Below are positions 62,701 to 64,000 of a stretch of DNA of 64,000 nt, piece by piece (the stretch's first letter is position 1; each line of letters begins with the position of its first letter). A program made the position numbers and the translations under genes. This DNA comes from Tetradesmus obliquus. Its lineage: Eukaryota; Chlorophyta; Chlorophyceae; Sphaeropleales; Scenedesmaceae. The notes under the pieces were generated by a model. The model saw only the letters and a program-made list of their open reading frames with translations, did not search any database and had not been told where the DNA came from. The stretch lies in the NCBI GenBank assembly GCA_030272155.1, contig CP126203.1:3472001-3536000 (forward strand), read 5' to 3'.

Positions 62701-63164
62701 GCGACAACGTGCGCCTGGGCACATTGTGAGTAGTGCGCTGTCGTTGCGTTGCGTAGTGCTACGGCAGGCGGTTTTGGTGTGCGCTGGATTTGCAGTGGGT
62801 GCTTCTACGCGGTTGTGCCGCTGGTGGACTGCGACAACGCGCGCCTTGTCACGCTGCGAGTACTTCTTGGTGCAGGCTGTCTCATGCAGATTTGTGCTTG
62901 GTGCTGCGCTGTGGCAAGGTACGCATGTGGCGTTGTAAGTAGGTCGCCGTGATGGATCAAAACACTCTGCTTAAATCTATGGTTCTGCTCCTGCTGGCGC
63001 TGCTGCTGCTGCTGCTGCTGCTGCTGCAGCTGCACGCTGTACATTGATACCCCCCTCCTGCCCTCCTCACTATTGCTGCTGTTGCTTGTCCCACTACAGG
63101 TGCATCCTGGATGTTAAGCCGCACGACTTCAGCAGCGACAGCTGCGCGCTGCTGCTATCAACTC

Positions 63165-63205
<41 letters not shown>

Positions 63206-63272
63206 AGGTGCATCCTGGACGTGAAGCCACGCGACTTCAGCAGCGACAGCTGCACACTGCTGCTATCAACTC

Positions 63273-63310
<38 letters not shown>

Positions 63311-64000
63311 AGGTGCATCCTGGATTTGAAGCCGCGTGATTTCAGCAGCGACAGCTGCACACTGCTGGCGCAGCTGGCCAGCATGGTCATGCGCGAGGTG
63401 GAGCGCAAGCGCGCCATGAACGACGTGCTGTGCAACACCGCCGTGAGGCATGAAAGGTGAGCGCACATGCTGTGGTTGCTTTGAGCTGCGTGCTGGTGTG
63501 TGTGCCTGTGTTATGCGGATCGGCATTGCTCAACTGTATCCCTCAACTCCTTTGCTGCCGCTGCTGGTGCTGCCCCTGCTGCTGCTGCTGCCTTGTGTGC
63601 ACAGTGGTGACAGCATCACGCATGACCGCCAGGGGCTCATGCTGTGTGACATGGCCACAGCCAAGTGGGCCATCTACCTTGTCAACGAGGCATGGCACAG
63701 AACCACAGGCATCAGCCATGAAATGGCGGCTGGAGGGCACTTTTGGGACCTGTTTGAGCCACCAGCTCCGGCACAGGTGCGCTTTGCTTGCTTGATACTT
63801 CCCTGTGGCAAGATTTGATCACTGGTGGCGCGCATTGTGCGTTTGTTCCTCTTTGTGAGACAGATGTGATAGCAGAGGAGATGATTGGCCACCCTTGGAC
63901 TCTTGAGCACATATAAGCGCTATGCCGAACAGTACATTGTCAGTCACGCAGGTGCGCCTGACATGGTGTAAACACCACATCATAAATCGCAACGTAGACG
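59711..64000 (+). CDS. GAF-PAS sensor protein with N-myristoylation motif (3' partial)
   Basis: Seven exons are visible: 59711-59827, 59946-60113, 60571-60624, 61319-61428, 62062-62217, 63313-63456 and 63605-63776; all phases agree, giving 307 residues before the window ends. The start MGCIQSS is a typical myristoylation/palmitoylation signal, so membrane anchoring is likely. Residues about 88-235 form a GAF domain: RWDQLVGYNILDT, EEAYDRITELCKRLF, VPIAMVTFVDKDRVWLKS, QSLCAWTLL, LVVPDLREDIRF and RFYAAVPLV, closing with GTLCILDLKPRDF. A MREVERKRAM helix links it to the start of a PAS domain (about 265-307: AKWAIYLVNEAWHRTTG, FWDLFEP). Green algae have many GAF/PAS proteins that end in a protein kinase or cyclase. 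The output domain lies beyond the window, so the signal is unknown. Confidence 0.88.
61478..62008 (+). repeat. Partial copies of GAF exons 4 and 5
   Basis: A donor-side copy of exon 4 (GLPGLKQVERRQxLCA plus GTGAGCAG) lies at about 61490-61550, downstream of exon 4. An acceptor-side copy of exon 5 (TLLSxFPEALVVPDLRED) lies at 61941-62008, upstream of exon 5. Confidence 0.87.
62290..62860 (+). repeat. Donor-side tandem copies of GAF exon 5
   Basis: Five units (about 62296-62349, 62398-62475, 62548-62600, 62648-62727 and 62800-62850) repeat the end of exon 5 (RFYAAVPLVNSDNVRLGTL) with the CT|GTGAGT donor. Larger 252-bp units containing two copies each are themselves duplicated (62220-62470 versus 62472-62727). 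All are downstream of the intact exon. Confidence 0.9.
63100..63312 (+). repeat. Acceptor-side copies of GAF exon 6 with CTG tract
   Basis: Two units of about 106 bp repeat the CAG acceptor, the codons for CILDVKPxDFSSDSC and a CTATCAACTCA linker followed by a long (CTG)n tract. The next unit or the true exon follows. The true acceptor at 63311-63312 is preceded by the same CTG tract. Confidence 0.9.

Noticed and set aside
63044-63460. Small poly-Cys protein gene
   Set aside because: The open frame runs through CTG-repeat introns and exon 6 copies of the GAF gene; it is best read as intron retention potential.

Overview
The window is nuclear DNA of a green alga, most likely a chlorophycean of the Scenedesmus/Tetradesmus kind. 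The evidence is intron-dense genes with GT..AG introns, pervasive CAG/CTG (Ala/Gln/Ser/Leu) repeats, TGTAA polyadenylation signals, plant/algal protein families and a Zepp-type LINE. The organism assignment is inference. Exon borders were set by hand from splice consensus, reading-frame phase and family conservation; no transcript data were available.

Layout. 1-5337 (+): 3' part of an SLC38/AVT-like amino acid transporter with a very long low-complexity tail. 6383-8262 (-): F-box/LRR-like protein. 9708-10823 (-): thioredoxin h-type, four exons. 11468-24996: a transposon-rich island. It is an inverted duplication of a tRNA-Arg(ACG) locus. One arm is split by a 10 kb array of nested, 5'-truncated LINE copies; the other arm preserves the empty site. 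A non-autonomous hAT element with a perfect 8-bp target duplication lies in the spacer. 25191-26161: a second hAT-like element with a BED zinc-finger fragment. 26747-42032 (-): ER-type P-IIA Ca2+-ATPase (ECA/SERCA), 26 exons, about 1,046 aa. 43285-49351 (-): secreted copper-radical oxidase (glyoxal/galactose oxidase family), 9 exons, 643 aa. 52391-55699 (-): unrecognised 342-aa low-complexity protein, 6 exons. 56753-58965 (-): ARL16-type small GTPase, 6 exons, 208 aa. 59711-64000 (+): GAF-PAS sensor protein with an N-myristoylation motif, cut by the window edge.

The most striking feature is an architecture shared by five host genes (thioredoxin, Ca2+-ATPase, oxidase, unknown gene, GAF-PAS gene). 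Introns and the sequence just past stop codons are packed with tandem partial copies of the neighbouring exon. The copies obey a strict polarity. Fragments carrying the 3' splice site lie upstream of the intact exon, and fragments carrying the 5' splice site (or stop codon) lie downstream. This is the expected footprint of recurrent tandem duplications that survive only when one breakpoint falls outside the exon. It leaves long arrays of intact-looking decoy splice sites.

The genes form no functional cluster. They are independent housekeeping, transport and signalling genes, with mobile DNA confined mainly to 11.5-26.2 kb.
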